Translations under genes and position numbers: made by a program
From: CAZDHT01 sp964505325
GTDB lineage: Bacteria > Planctomycetota > PUPC01
Assembly: GCA_964505325.1 (NCBI GenBank)
Contig: CAZDHT010000172.1
Coordinates: 1 to 11,855, forward strand
Length of the DNA: 11,855 nt
Reading direction: 5' to 3'
Shown here: in pieces, positions 1 through 5,692 of the stretch
How the letters are laid out: every line of letters starts with the position of its first letter
Position numbering within the stretch: position 1 is the first letter of the stretch
The notes under the pieces: generated by a model
Databases searched by the model: none
The model's input: only the letters and a program-made list of their open reading frames with translations
What the model was told of the DNA's origin: nothing

Positions 1-218
1 ATCATGGTGCGCGCTCGGTAGAGCGCCGCGTGACGCCGCGCCGCACGAGCGTAGAACTTCTTGGCCTGACGGCGCGGCAAGGGCAGCAGATGACACCACA
101 TCTCTTGTCGCAGGTCCGCGCGCGAGTGCTCGTCCGAGGCCAGGTCAGCCGCGATCACTTGAATCTCGCGCTGAAGGCCGGGACACTGAAACACACGGTC
201 GATGGCGCCGGCTCGCAT
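1..218 (-). CDS. Sigma-70 region 2-like small protein, 3' end outside the window
   Basis: An open frame starts at ATG 218-216 and runs off the left edge without a stop after 72 codons. A strong Shine-Dalgarno (GGAGGAG) lies about 7 nt upstream, which supports both the start and the gene. The visible part is basic and helical. Residues 30-45 (SRADLRQEMWCHLLPLP) resemble the acidic-aromatic core of sigma70 region 2 (typically DLxQExxLxLL), and an aromatic/basic helix follows (KKFYARAARRH). By inference it is a phage or mobile-element sigma-like protein that might pair with the region 4-like protein at 1237-1422. The C-terminus, which could hold its own region 4, is not visible. It could instead be an unrelated helical phage protein. 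I am fairly sure the gene is real and only moderately sure of the family. Confidence 0.5.
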   Translation of the reverse strand, partial: MRAGAIDRVFQCPGLQREIQVIAADLASDEHSRADLRQEMWCHLLPLPRRQAKKFYARAARRHAALYRARTM

Positions 219-516
219 TGCTGTTCTCCTCCACTACTACAAACACAGGAAAGCGGCAAAACAGGAAGCAGGCGCGGGGTGATTTTTCGGTTTTCTTCGG
301 GCGGATTCCCCTAACCGCCGATGGCGCCGCCACTTGGCTCAAGCGGAAAAATGGGCCGAAAAGTCCACCACGGATGGACACGGATAGATTCAGACGCTGA
401 ATTTCACTGAGAGAACTGAGCCTGGGCCGCGACGCGGCTCAATCAGTCGCATCAGTGCGTTTACTCTCCCCTTCCCTGTTCTTCCGCGCAAAGCTCCCCG
501 CCGGGCCCGCCGCGAA
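219..516. other. Intergenic region with one interspersed repeat copy and small dyads
   Basis: I see no convincing gene between the vapC stop and the sigma-like gene to its left. The stretch holds one copy of the CCACGGAT-type repeat (368-388). Directly beside it is a perfect small dyad TTCAG-ACG-CTGAA (389-401). A GC-rich hairpin (424-440, 7-bp stem including one G-T pair, GAC loop) could end the vapBC transcript but has no T tract after it. The right end near 225-235 carries the Shine-Dalgarno of the sigma-like gene. Confidence 0.5.
368..388 (+). repeat. CCACGGAT-type interspersed repeat, copy 1
   Basis: CCACGGATGGACACGGATAG at 368-387 matches the start of the pair at 1447-1529 (CCACGGATG...ACAC.GAT). 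Degenerate repeats of this sort, built from alternating CACGGAT/ACACGGAT units, are common between genes in Planctomycetes and related genomes. This copy sits 3' of vapC. Confidence 0.6.
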
Positions 517-909
517 TCACGCCGGCACCAGCTTGAGCTTGGAAACGGTCGCGAGGGCGAGAAAGTCCTTGTCCTTCTGAAGCAACGGGACGTTGTGCGA
601 GATGGCGCACGCGGCGATGATGCAATCCACCGTGTTCCGGATGCGCTTCCCCTTCGCCCGCGCCGCCCGATAGAGGTCCGCCGCCAGCACGTAGTCCCTC
701 CGCTCCATCGGCAGGTAGATCAGCGCGTCGAGCAGCCGCCGGACGCGGCGATGTTCGCGGCCGGACCGGATACCCTGGAGGACTTCGGTCAGGATGAGCC
801 CGCAGAGGCACACATCCTCGTCGTCGACCGCCCGGGCCAGCCGGTCCGCCTCGGGCGAGCCGGCTCCGCGAAAGAAGTCCACCCACACGCTGGTGTCAAC
901 GAGGATCAT
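517..909 (-). CDS. vapC: VapC-type PIN-domain ribonuclease toxin
   Basis: A 130-residue PIN-domain protein, the usual VapC size. The acidic active-site set is intact: D5 in the N-terminal MILVDTSVWVDFF, E42 in LILTEVLQG, D95 in the TVDCIIAACA motif, and D113/D115 in LLQKDKDF. VapC proteins are Mg2+-dependent RNases, mostly cutting tRNA or rRNA loops; the target here cannot be told. The start ATG (909-907) overlaps the antitoxin stop as ATGA, so the two are translationally coupled and vapB is made first. It sits within a phage-like island between two sigma-like genes, consistent with an island-maintenance or anti-phage cassette. The frame shows no damage. I am very sure of the family. Confidence 0.95.
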   Translation of the reverse strand: MILVDTSVWVDFFRGAGSPEADRLARAVDDEDVCLCGLILTEVLQGIRSGREHRRVRRLLDALIYLPMERRDYVLAADLYRAARAKGKRIRNTVDCIIAACAISHNVPLLQKDKDFLALATVSKLKLVPA

Positions 910-1112
910 CGAAAGCCCCTGCCGCGCCGCATGGCGGCGAGGTCACCATTCCAGTCGATCCTTCCGCGCAACTTGAGGAGCTGCCGTTGGCGACGGCGCC
1001 GGACGACCTCGCGCAGCGCATGGTCGACCACGGCGCGGGTGGTTTTCAGGCCGGTGGCCGTTTTCGCCCGCTCGACGAGCTTCTCGTCGAGTACGAGGTT
1101 CGTTCGTTTCAT
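906..1112 (-). CDS. vapB: VapB-family antitoxin (DUF2191-like)
   Basis: A 68-residue protein with the typical antitoxin layout: an N-terminal MKRTNLVLDEKLVERA strand-helix segment, then GLKTTRAVVDHALREVV, a run of Arg residues, and a toxin-binding tail containing GRIDWNGDL and MRRGRGF. This matches VapB antitoxins of the DUF2191 group, which bind their own promoter through the N-terminal part and neutralise VapC through the tail. The start at 1112 is preferred because GGAGG lies 7 nt upstream. An in-frame ATG at 1139 lies next to the predicted -10 box, so it precedes the likely transcription start. The TGA stop overlaps the vapC ATG by 4 bp. Autoregulation is likely through the dyad at 1134-1162. 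Confidence 0.93.
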   Translation of the reverse strand: MKRTNLVLDEKLVERAKTATGLKTTRAVVDHALREVVRRRRQRQLLKLRGRIDWNGDLAAMRRGRGFR

Positions 1113-1133
1113 GCTGTGTCCTCCGCAAAGACC

Positions 1134-1162
1134 ATACACATTATATCACGATTAGTGTGTAT
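1134..1162. promoter_or_regulatory. Candidate VapBC operator dyad
   Basis: Perfect 7-bp inverted repeats, ATACACA (1134-1140) and TGTGTAT (1156-1162), have centres 22 bp apart, about two helical turns. They bracket the -10 box of the vapBC promoter. This is the layout expected for VapB or VapBC binding that occludes RNA polymerase. The dyad is seen directly; its role as operator is inferred. Confidence 0.6.
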
Positions 1163-1168
1163 CTTCAA
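1140..1168 (-). promoter_or_regulatory. vapBC promoter
   Basis: On the minus strand, TTGAAG (1168-1163) is separated by exactly 17 bp from a perfect TATAAT (1145-1140). Transcription would start near 1133, giving a leader of about 20 nt that contains GGAGG before the vapB ATG at 1112. Confidence 0.75.
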
Positions 1169-1236
1169 TTGCTCTTCTTTCACGCGCGCTTGGATCGATC
1201 GGGCGCGCAAATTGTATTCCCGGCCGGGCGTGAAAT

Positions 1237-1422
1237 TCACGCGGCGAGGCGGCGCCGGATGTTGCGCACCCGGTAACGTGCCGCGCGGTTGGTGATGCCC
1301 AGCTTCCGCGCCGCCGAGGTCTGTGTGTGCCCGGCCATGAGCAGACGAGCGAGCGCTCGCTCGCCCCGCGGCAGCGAGGCGACGAGTTCGCGCACGGCCA
1401 ACGTGTCCAGCAGATCAAGCAT
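1237..1422 (-). CDS. Sigma-70 region 4-like small HTH protein
   Basis: A 61-residue protein starting at ATG 1422-1420, with GGAG about 7 nt upstream. The same frame stays open to 1512, but that extension reads through the repeat at 1447-1529 and is not favoured. The body resembles an isolated sigma70 region 4: SLPRGERALARLLMAGH forms the first helices, then a helix-turn-helix TSAARKLGIT...RYRVRNIRRRL. Region 4 normally binds the -35 element. There is no region 2 in this protein, but a region 2-like gene lies about 1 kb downstream on the same strand beyond vapBC. It could act as an HTH regulator or late-gene activator of the phage-like island; this is inference. Confidence 0.65.
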   Translation of the reverse strand: MLDLLDTLAVRELVASLPRGERALARLLMAGHTQTSAARKLGITNRAARYRVRNIRRRLAA

Positions 1423-1446
1423 CGCAATTCTCCGATTGGAGGATTC

Positions 1447-1529
1447 GCCACGGATGCACACAGATGGACACAGATAAGGCGAATGAGAACGGAGGTCCTT
1501 ATCCGCGCCCATCGGTGTTTATCCGTGGC
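1447..1529. repeat. Inverted pair of CCACGGAT-type repeats (large imperfect hairpin)
   Basis: The arm at 1447-1479 and the reverse complement of 1497-1529 are both 33 nt and agree at 27 of 33 positions. Each begins GCCACGGAT and ends GATAAGG. Only 17 nt separate them. The pair lies between the terminase stop (1537) and the start of the sigma 4-like gene, so in RNA it would form a long hairpin directly 3' of terminase and could slow or end transcription. It is the same repeat family as the copy at 368-388. Confidence 0.75.
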
Positions 1530-1536
1530 TGGATTG

Positions 1537-3159
1537 TCACGCGGCGCGGAAGATCCGGCCGCGGATGTGCTCGAACACCCGTTTGGCGCCGCCGGTCACG
1601 ATCTTGATCGTACCTCTCGGCTGCCAGAGCTGCGAGGCGAGCTTGTCATAGTTGTCCGCGTGCCGATGGTGGTCGGCGGCGGGCTTGGTCCACGTGTATC
1701 GCTTCGTCCCGCGCGGGCCGGTGACGAGCGTTCGCATCGGGGCGAGCATGTGCGCGACGAACTCGCCGCCGTCCAGCGTCTCGGTGTTCCGCGGCAGCCA
1801 GTTGCGGCTCATGCGGATGTCCTGCGTCGCGTCGTCCAGGCTCGGCGTGCGCGCCGCGTGGAGTATCCCCTCGTGCGGGTCCTTGCGAAGCTCGCGCAGG
1901 TCGTTCTCCGAGTAGACGCATCGCCAGATTCGGCCGCGCTCGTGGGTCTGCTGCCACTTGCGGACGAGCAGCGCCTCGGGCTGCGCGTCGATCACGCAGC
2001 ACCGCACGTCGTAGCGCTCCAGCAGATGGTCGAGTTCGTCGACCCTCTTGACGCGGCCGATGAAGACGGCCCGGCGCACGCCGGGCTCGGGATGGTCGCT
2101 GATCCGGACGTGCATCCACTCGCCCACGTCGACGCCCATCGTGCAGCCCTGGGCGCGGTCCGGCATGGCGTAGCTGCGGCAGCAGGCCAGCAGGTCGGCC
2201 AGCGCCAGCCCGCTTCCCTCCGCGACGTACGGCTCGCCCAGCATGCTGTTGTAGAACCGCTGCCGCTCCCAGTCGTTCTTCAGCGACTTCTGCCAGTCCT
2301 CCCACAGCCTGCTGATCCTGATCGTGGACACGAAGAGCTGCGAGATGTGGTAGCCGGAGACGTCGCGGCGCGGGCGCGTGGCGACCCACTCACCTGCGGC
2401 GAGCCGGTCGATGGGGCGTCCGCACCGGCTGCAGAAGAGGCGGATGTCGCGGCGGAGGCGGCCGTCGGCCCGGGCCCACTCGCGGTCGAGCAGGGCGTAT
2501 TCATCGTCGCCCTCCTGGCGGACCACGTGGGTAAAGAAATCGAGCGACCGGGCGTGGCCGCAGGCCTCACAGCGGACAAACCACTCTTTTGCGTCGCTTG
2601 CGCCGAACATCTCCGCGATGCCGAACCCGGGGACCGTCGGCGTGCTCGCATACGCCGCGAGCTTGTAACGGCTCGCCGCCAGCCGGTCGCGCACCAGCGG
2701 CATGTTCAACTGGTTGCACCGGTCGTATTCATCGACGATGATCAGGTCGGCGGGGAACTCGATGAACTCGCTCTCGGCGTTGGAGCCTACGAAGCTGATG
2801 GCGCCGCGGCCGAAGTGCTTGAGCCCGAGGTTGTTGGCCGCCCCGCGGCGCAGGAGCCGGCGGTAGAACTTCGAGGCCCGAATGGCGCGGTTGACGCGGT
2901 TGGCGACGAACCGGTCGCGCTTCTCCTGCGTCGTCATCGCGTACAGACACTGCAGCCCCCGGCTGGCCGATTCCAGCGCGTCGATGATCAGCATCTCCGA
3001 GATCCCGCACTGTACCGCCTTCTGGAACACGCGGCTCTGTGCGCGGTCGCGATAGATGGCGAGCAAGTACGAGCGGCCCTGGAAGGTCATCCGCTCGCCG
3101 CGCGTGTTCTTGTGACGGAACAGGGCGAAGTCGATCCGGCGGTCGAGCCGGGCAAGCAT
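1537..3159 (-). CDS. Phage terminase large subunit, GpA family
   Basis: From ATG 3159-3157 the product is 540 residues. The ATPase part has the lambda gpA-like variant P-loop near residues 47-55 (KAVQCGISE), Walker B LIIVDE at 139-144, and a coupling motif STP at 172-174. Two CxxC pairs (197/200 and 243/246) form a probable zinc ribbon. The nuclease part shows GVDVG (Asp 344), VIDAQ (Asp 391) and the C-terminal HHRHADNYD motif (about 497-505) typical of GpA. The frame stays open up to 3351, but that extra stretch is low-complexity Arg/Ser/Gly and overlaps the upstream gene by about 180 bp. M at 3159 sits just before the conserved N-terminal block, though its Shine-Dalgarno is weak; a GTG at 3198 is an alternative. 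The protein cuts and pumps DNA into phage heads. No portal or capsid gene follows it. Confidence 0.93.
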   Translation of the reverse strand: MLARLDRRIDFALFRHKNTRGERMTFQGRSYLLAIYRDRAQSRVFQKAVQCGISEMLIIDALESASRGLQCLYAMTTQEKRDRFVANRVNRAIRASKFYRRLLRRGAANNLGLKHFGRGAISFVGSNAESEFIEFPADLIIVDEYDRCNQLNMPLVRDRLAASRYKLAAYASTPTVPGFGIAEMFGASDAKEWFVRCEACGHARSLDFFTHVVRQEGDDEYALLDREWARADGRLRRDIRLFCSRCGRPIDRLAAGEWVATRPRRDVSGYHISQLFVSTIRISRLWEDWQKSLKNDWERQRFYNSMLGEPYVAEGSGLALADLLACCRSYAMPDRAQGCTMGVDVGEWMHVRISDHPEPGVRRAVFIGRVKRVDELDHLLERYDVRCCVIDAQPEALLVRKWQQTHERGRIWRCVYSENDLRELRKDPHEGILHAARTPSLDDATQDIRMSRNWLPRNTETLDGGEFVAHMLAPMRTLVTGPRGTKRYTWTKPAADHHRHADNYDKLASQLWQPRGTIKIVTGGAKRVFEHIRGRIFRAA

Positions 3160-3166
3160 GCGGCGC

Positions 3167-3736
3167 TCAAGCTGCTTCGTCGAGATCGCCTGGTTCACGG
3201 ACTTCTGGCTCGCCGGCTGTGGGTTCCGGGCGGAGTGCGTCGGCCGCGCGGAGCGCCCGCTCGAACCCCGTGACGTCGACCCCGAGCTCCCTCCCCTTCT
3301 GGAGGAGTTCTTCGTTCGTGTATTCCCTGTACGCGTCTTCTTCATCGTCATTCACCTCGCTTCTTGTGCGGAACTGTTTCTGCGTCATCTCGATGAACTT
3401 GACGAGCATCGTCCATTCGAGCTTGACCAGGTTGTGATAGATGGTCTGGTCCTTCTTGGGAGTGGCCGCCTGCTGCGCCGAGCGGACCTTCTGGAGCGCG
3501 TCTTCGGCGTCTTCAATAAAGCCGGCGGCGCAGGCGGCGGGGTCCTCCCACGGATCGCGCCTGCCCGCCGCCTTGCGCAGGGCCTTGACGTCGCGGTGGA
3601 CGGTCTGCTCGGCCACCTGGAGTTGGGCGGCGATTTCGCCGACGTTGTTGCCGGCGGCGAGCATCTGTCGGACCTCTTGTCGGCGGGTCCGCCTGGTATC
3701 CTGTTTCCGGCCCCTTGTTCTCTTCCGTTTTGCCAT
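3167..3736 (-). CDS. HTH protein, probable phage terminase small subunit
   Basis: A 189-residue protein. ATG 3736-3734 has AGGAG 7 nt upstream; the longer open frame to 4066 overlaps the next gene and is rejected. A basic N-terminus (MAKRKRTRGR) leads into a helix-turn-helix at about 20-55 (RQEVRQMLAAGNNVGEIAAQL then TVHRDVKALR). A helical middle part (about 68-125) could mediate oligomerisation, and the tail (128-189) is acidic and proline-containing. An N-terminal HTH, a helical oligomerisation region and a position directly upstream of the large terminase (7 bp gap) fit a small terminase subunit, which recognises the packaging site. The sequence alone does not exclude a transcription factor. 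Confidence 0.65.
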   Translation of the reverse strand: MAKRKRTRGRKQDTRRTRRQEVRQMLAAGNNVGEIAAQLQVAEQTVHRDVKALRKAAGRRDPWEDPAACAAGFIEDAEDALQKVRSAQQAATPKKDQTIYHNLVKLEWTMLVKFIEMTQKQFRTRSEVNDDEEDAYREYTNEELLQKGRELGVDVTGFERALRAADALRPEPTAGEPEVREPGDLDEAA

Positions 3737-3760
3737 TTTCCATCTCCTTTCCCGTGTTCT

Positions 3761-3775
3761 GAAAGCGCTGCTTTC
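3761..3775. other. Perfect small hairpin between two phage-like genes
   Basis: GAAAGC (3761-3766), loop GCT, GCTTTC (3770-3775). It lies in the 95-bp gap between the excisionase-like gene and the small-terminase-like gene. There is no T tract on either side, so it is a possible pause or processing site rather than a clear terminator. The rest of the gap shows nothing else. Confidence 0.3.
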
Positions 3776-3831
3776 GATGTCCCACGCTGGGCATTGGAAG
3801 TAGCGCTTCGGACGTCGCCGATCGTGCCTGG

Positions 3832-4071
3832 TCAGGCGGCGTGCTGCGTGGGCGCTGCCTGCCTCACCCGCCTGACGACTTCCGCCACCGCTGCCCGGTC
3901 CCAATAACGACGCCCCTCGCTCTCGACCCACTCCGGCATGTCGCCGCTCAGGCAGAGCCGGATGACGGTCACCTTGGGCACCCGCGCCATCCTGGCGATG
4001 TCGTCGACCGAGTACAACAAGCCGGTATCCGGAGCGGCAGCTTGCCGCGACGGCCTGTTCTCCCATTCCAT
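3832..4071 (-). CDS. Small MerR/excisionase-type HTH DNA-binding protein
   Basis: A 79-residue protein starting at ATG 4071-4069, with AAAGGAG about 8 nt upstream. Residues 19-70 form a winged-HTH (HTH_17 type): LYSVDDIARMARVPKVTVIR is the HTH, and SGDMPEWVESEGRRYWDRAA is the wing with the usual RRYWDRAAV ending. Proteins of this size and type act as excisionases or small regulators. As the first full gene leftward of the divergent control region it takes the place of an early Cro/Xis-like function. No integrase is seen. Family assignment is firm, function inferred. Confidence 0.8.
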   Translation of the reverse strand: MEWENRPSRQAAAPDTGLLYSVDDIARMARVPKVTVIRLCLSGDMPEWVESEGRRYWDRAAVAEVVRRVRQAAPTQHAA

Positions 4072-4133
4072 TGACGAACTCCTTTGTGCTGCGCCGCTCG
4101 GCGGGGTTGTTACACGTGGGCCGGGAGTATTGG

Positions 4134-4156
4134 CCGCTCGTCCGTGCGGACGGCGG
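4134..4156. other. GC-rich hairpin in the leftward leader
   Basis: CCGC-(T)-CGTCC, loop GTGC, GGACG-GCGG gives a 9-bp stem with one bulged T. It lies in the roughly 265-nt leader between the predicted minus-strand promoter and the HTH gene at 4071. No T run follows it. A role in attenuation or RNA stability is possible but not shown. Confidence 0.35.
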
Positions 4157-4173
4157 TCACTCAGACGTGTAGA

Positions 4174-4321
4174 TTAGGCGACTTTCGCGTAGAGGCAATA
4201 CACCCCGTCCGGCGGCTGGACCTGAATAAATGCTCTAATAGAAAGTTCAGCGCGGGAGGATGAGTTCCTGCGCCAAGGAAGACAACGGACAAGAGTGGCC
4301 GGAAGCAGCCACTGTACTCAT
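4174..4321 (-). pseudogene. Small leader ORF, possibly frame-broken
   Basis: An ATG at 4321-4319 preceded by AAAGGA opens a 24-residue frame that stops at 4247. The adjacent +1 frame, open from just after the ATG with no start of its own, continues to a TAA at 4176-4174. Its end reads like real protein (RAFIQVQPPDGVYCLYAKVA). One base shift at about 4250 would join the two into a protein of about 48 residues. It could be a decayed small phage gene, a programmed +1 shift at a CGC-TGA junction, or chance. It lies just downstream of a good promoter (4343-4371). I recognise no family. Confidence 0.3.
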
Positions 4322-4342
4322 CTTTCGTCCTTTGCCGATGGT

Positions 4343-4371
4343 ACTCTACCACAACTCCGTTTGGCTGTCAA
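4343..4371 (-). promoter_or_regulatory. Leftward promoter of the phage-like gene block
   Basis: On the minus strand, a perfect TTGACA (4371-4366) is followed by a 17-bp spacer and TAGAGT (4348-4343). Transcription would start near 4336 and read through the small leader ORF into the HTH and terminase genes. A CACAA half-site at 4350-4354, like the operator at 4404-4416, lies in the spacer. Confidence 0.75.
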
Positions 4372-4403
4372 GCGGCGAGGAGTTTTTTTCTGGTCGAAAT
4401 GAG

Positions 4404-4416
4404 CACAAATCTTGTG
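4404..4416. promoter_or_regulatory. Candidate repressor operator
   Basis: Perfect dyad CACAA-ATC-TTGTG, placed 8 bp upstream of the rightward -35 box and about 33 bp upstream of the leftward -35 box. Its place between the divergent promoters and next to the CI-like gene makes it the best candidate binding site for that repressor. Binding is inferred. Confidence 0.5.
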
Positions 4417-4423
4417 TACGTTC

Positions 4424-4452
4424 TTGACTTTTAGCCACTTATGGCATAGAAT
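4424..4452 (+). promoter_or_regulatory. Rightward promoter of the repressor operon
   Basis: TTGACT (4424-4429), 17-bp spacer, TAGAAT (4447-4452). Transcription would start near 4459, with a leader of about 50 nt before the ATG at 4511 (Shine-Dalgarno GGAG at 4501-4504). Confidence 0.75.
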
Positions 4453-4510
4453 ATTTTTGGAGAAATCCTGGAGGCGGTCGTTCGGTGGGGCATATTGACT
4501 GGAGAAGCGG

Positions 4511-5236
4511 ATGGACTTTTCAGAAAAGCTGAAGGCTCTTCGAAGCCAGCACAGCCTGAAGCAGGCGGAACTGGCGGAGAAATCTGGACTTACAGCGAAC
4601 AAGATCCAGCGGTACGAGCAGTCCAACCAGAAGCCGAAGGGTGACGATGCCCTTGCCCTGGCCAAAGTGCTCGGCGTTACGGCCGATTATGTGCTGGACG
4701 ACTCGCTCCCCTTTCCGCCGCCGGAAGAGCACCTGTCCGAAAAAGTGGTCATTATCCGGAAGCTCGAAGGGCTGATCGGGGCGCTGCTGAGCCGCGAGGG
4801 CAAAGAGACGCCGGACCACGCCGCGCTGCCCGACGTCCTTCATCTCCCGGTCTTCAAGCTCGGGGCGGGATTCGACGTGATGTTCGATGCGGTCGGCCTG
4901 CCGACCGGCGAGAAGGTCCGCGACATGTACTTCAACGGTCTGGGCGACGGCAAGTTCTTCGCCGCCGAGCTGTATGGCTCCAGCATGCGTGGGGCCGGTG
5001 ATACCGGCTTCTCGCTGGGCGAGATTGCGGTGTTCAGGATAGCCGAGCCGGACGACATTGCCTCGGGCGACTACGCTTACGTGCGGACCGAAGACCACGG
5101 CCTGTTTCGCCAGGTGTTCATCCACGGGGAACGGCTGCGGCTGAGGGCGCTGAACCCGGCAGACCCGGAGGTGGCGGTGGACCGGTCACAGGTCCAGCAG
5201 ATATGCCGCCTCGTGAGGCGGATCAAGGAATACTGA
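4511..5236 (+). CDS. CI/LexA-like phage repressor with a substituted catalytic Lys
   Basis: 241 residues. Residues 6-62 are an XRE-type HTH (LKALRSQHSLKQAELAEKSG, then NKIQRYEQSNQKPKG). A linker leads to a peptidase S24 domain from about 112. The A119-G120 pair sits where lambda CI is cut. The nucleophile Ser158 lies in YGSSM. The partner lysine is replaced by Arg200 in GLFRQVF; aligned without gaps to the shared LNP motif (residues 214-216), this position matches the catalytic Lys of lambda CI. Self-cleavage after DNA damage is therefore doubtful, although Ser and cut site remain. The protein most likely represses the leftward block and regulates itself from the dyad at 4404-4416. It is followed 30 bp later by the MshEN-domain gene on the same strand. 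Confidence 0.92.
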   Translation: MDFSEKLKALRSQHSLKQAELAEKSGLTANKIQRYEQSNQKPKGDDALALAKVLGVTADYVLDDSLPFPPPEEHLSEKVVIIRKLEGLIGALLSREGKETPDHAALPDVLHLPVFKLGAGFDVMFDAVGLPTGEKVRDMYFNGLGDGKFFAAELYGSSMRGAGDTGFSLGEIAVFRIAEPDDIASGDYAYVRTEDHGLFRQVFIHGERLRLRALNPADPEVAVDRSQVQQICRLVRRIKEY

Positions 5237-5266
5237 CGGCGGGGAAGGCCGTGAGGAGGTCGTGTG

Positions 5267-5692
5267 ATGGCGAGGAAGCTACTGGGCGAGATACTGCGTG
5301 AGAACGGAAAGATCACGGCCGAGGAGCTCCGGGAGGCGCTCGCCCGCCAGCGCGAGACCGAGGAGATCCTGGGCCATATCCTGTTCGACGTGGGCGCGGT
5401 ATCGGAGCGGGATTTGCAGGAGGCGTGGGGCGTCCAGCTCGGGAGGGAGTTCGTCGATCTCCGGCAGACACTGTTGTCGGCGGAACTGATGGGGAGGCTG
5501 AGTCGCGATCTGGCACGGCGGTATTGCGCCATACCGGTCCGTGAAGAGGACGGCACGGTCGTAATCGCGATGGCGAATCCGCTCGACGTTCGGGCGCTGG
5601 GAGAAATGGCGAAACACGTCGGCGCGTCGGTCAAGAGCGCCATCGCCAGCGCGAGCGACCTGGAAGACGCGATCGCGAAGTACTACCCGTAG
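5267..5692 (+). CDS. Stand-alone GspE/PilB N-terminal (MshEN-type) domain protein
   Basis: 141 residues from ATG 5267, which has AGGAGGT 6 nt upstream (a GTG lies one codon earlier). The protein is only the N-terminal domain of type II secretion/type IV pilus ATPases, with no ATPase domain. Two tandem helical repeats are visible: LGEILRENGKIT...LREAL (6-25) and LGHILFDVGAVS...LQEAW (35-54). A typical second half follows, with ARRYCAIPV, VVIAMANPLDVRAL and a terminal AIAKYYP. In some ATPases this domain binds cyclic di-GMP, but the Arg that precedes LG in that motif is hydrophobic in both repeats here (Leu5, Ile34), so binding is uncertain. It shares the repressor's transcript, so it may modulate the repressor or be a host-interaction protein. 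Family certain, role unknown. Confidence 0.85.
   Translation: MARKLLGEILRENGKITAEELREALARQRETEEILGHILFDVGAVSERDLQEAWGVQLGREFVDLRQTLLSAELMGRLSRDLARRYCAIPVREEDGTVVIAMANPLDVRALGEMAKHVGASVKSAIASASDLEDAIAKYYP

Noticed and set aside
424..440. GC-rich hairpin as a rho-independent terminator of vapBC
   Set aside because: There is no T tract after it on either strand, so it is noted only as a hairpin.
461..886. 141-codon minus-strand frame over vapC
   Set aside because: It is a shadow of vapC in another frame; the PIN motifs are in the 517-909 frame.
1327..3273. 648-codon open frame on the plus strand, antisense to terminase
   Set aside because: It is the mirror of the terminase codon pattern in GC-rich DNA. 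It is rich in Ala, Arg, Val and Asp, has no domain, and terminase on the other strand has all its motifs.
3160..3351. N-terminal extension of the large terminase, with a good GAGGTG site near 3355
   Set aside because: The extra residues are a basic Ser/Gly/Arg run that overlaps a well-formed acidic tail of the upstream gene by about 180 bp. I kept the shorter start but regard it as open.
3737..4066. N-terminal extension of the small-terminase-like frame up to 4066
   Set aside because: It overlaps the excisionase-type gene on the same strand in another frame, and its sequence is low-complexity; ATG 3736 has a strong Shine-Dalgarno.
4161..4352. 63-codon minus-strand frame in the phage leader
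   Set aside because: Its ATG lies upstream of the predicted transcription start and overlaps the -10 box; no Shine-Dalgarno fits it.
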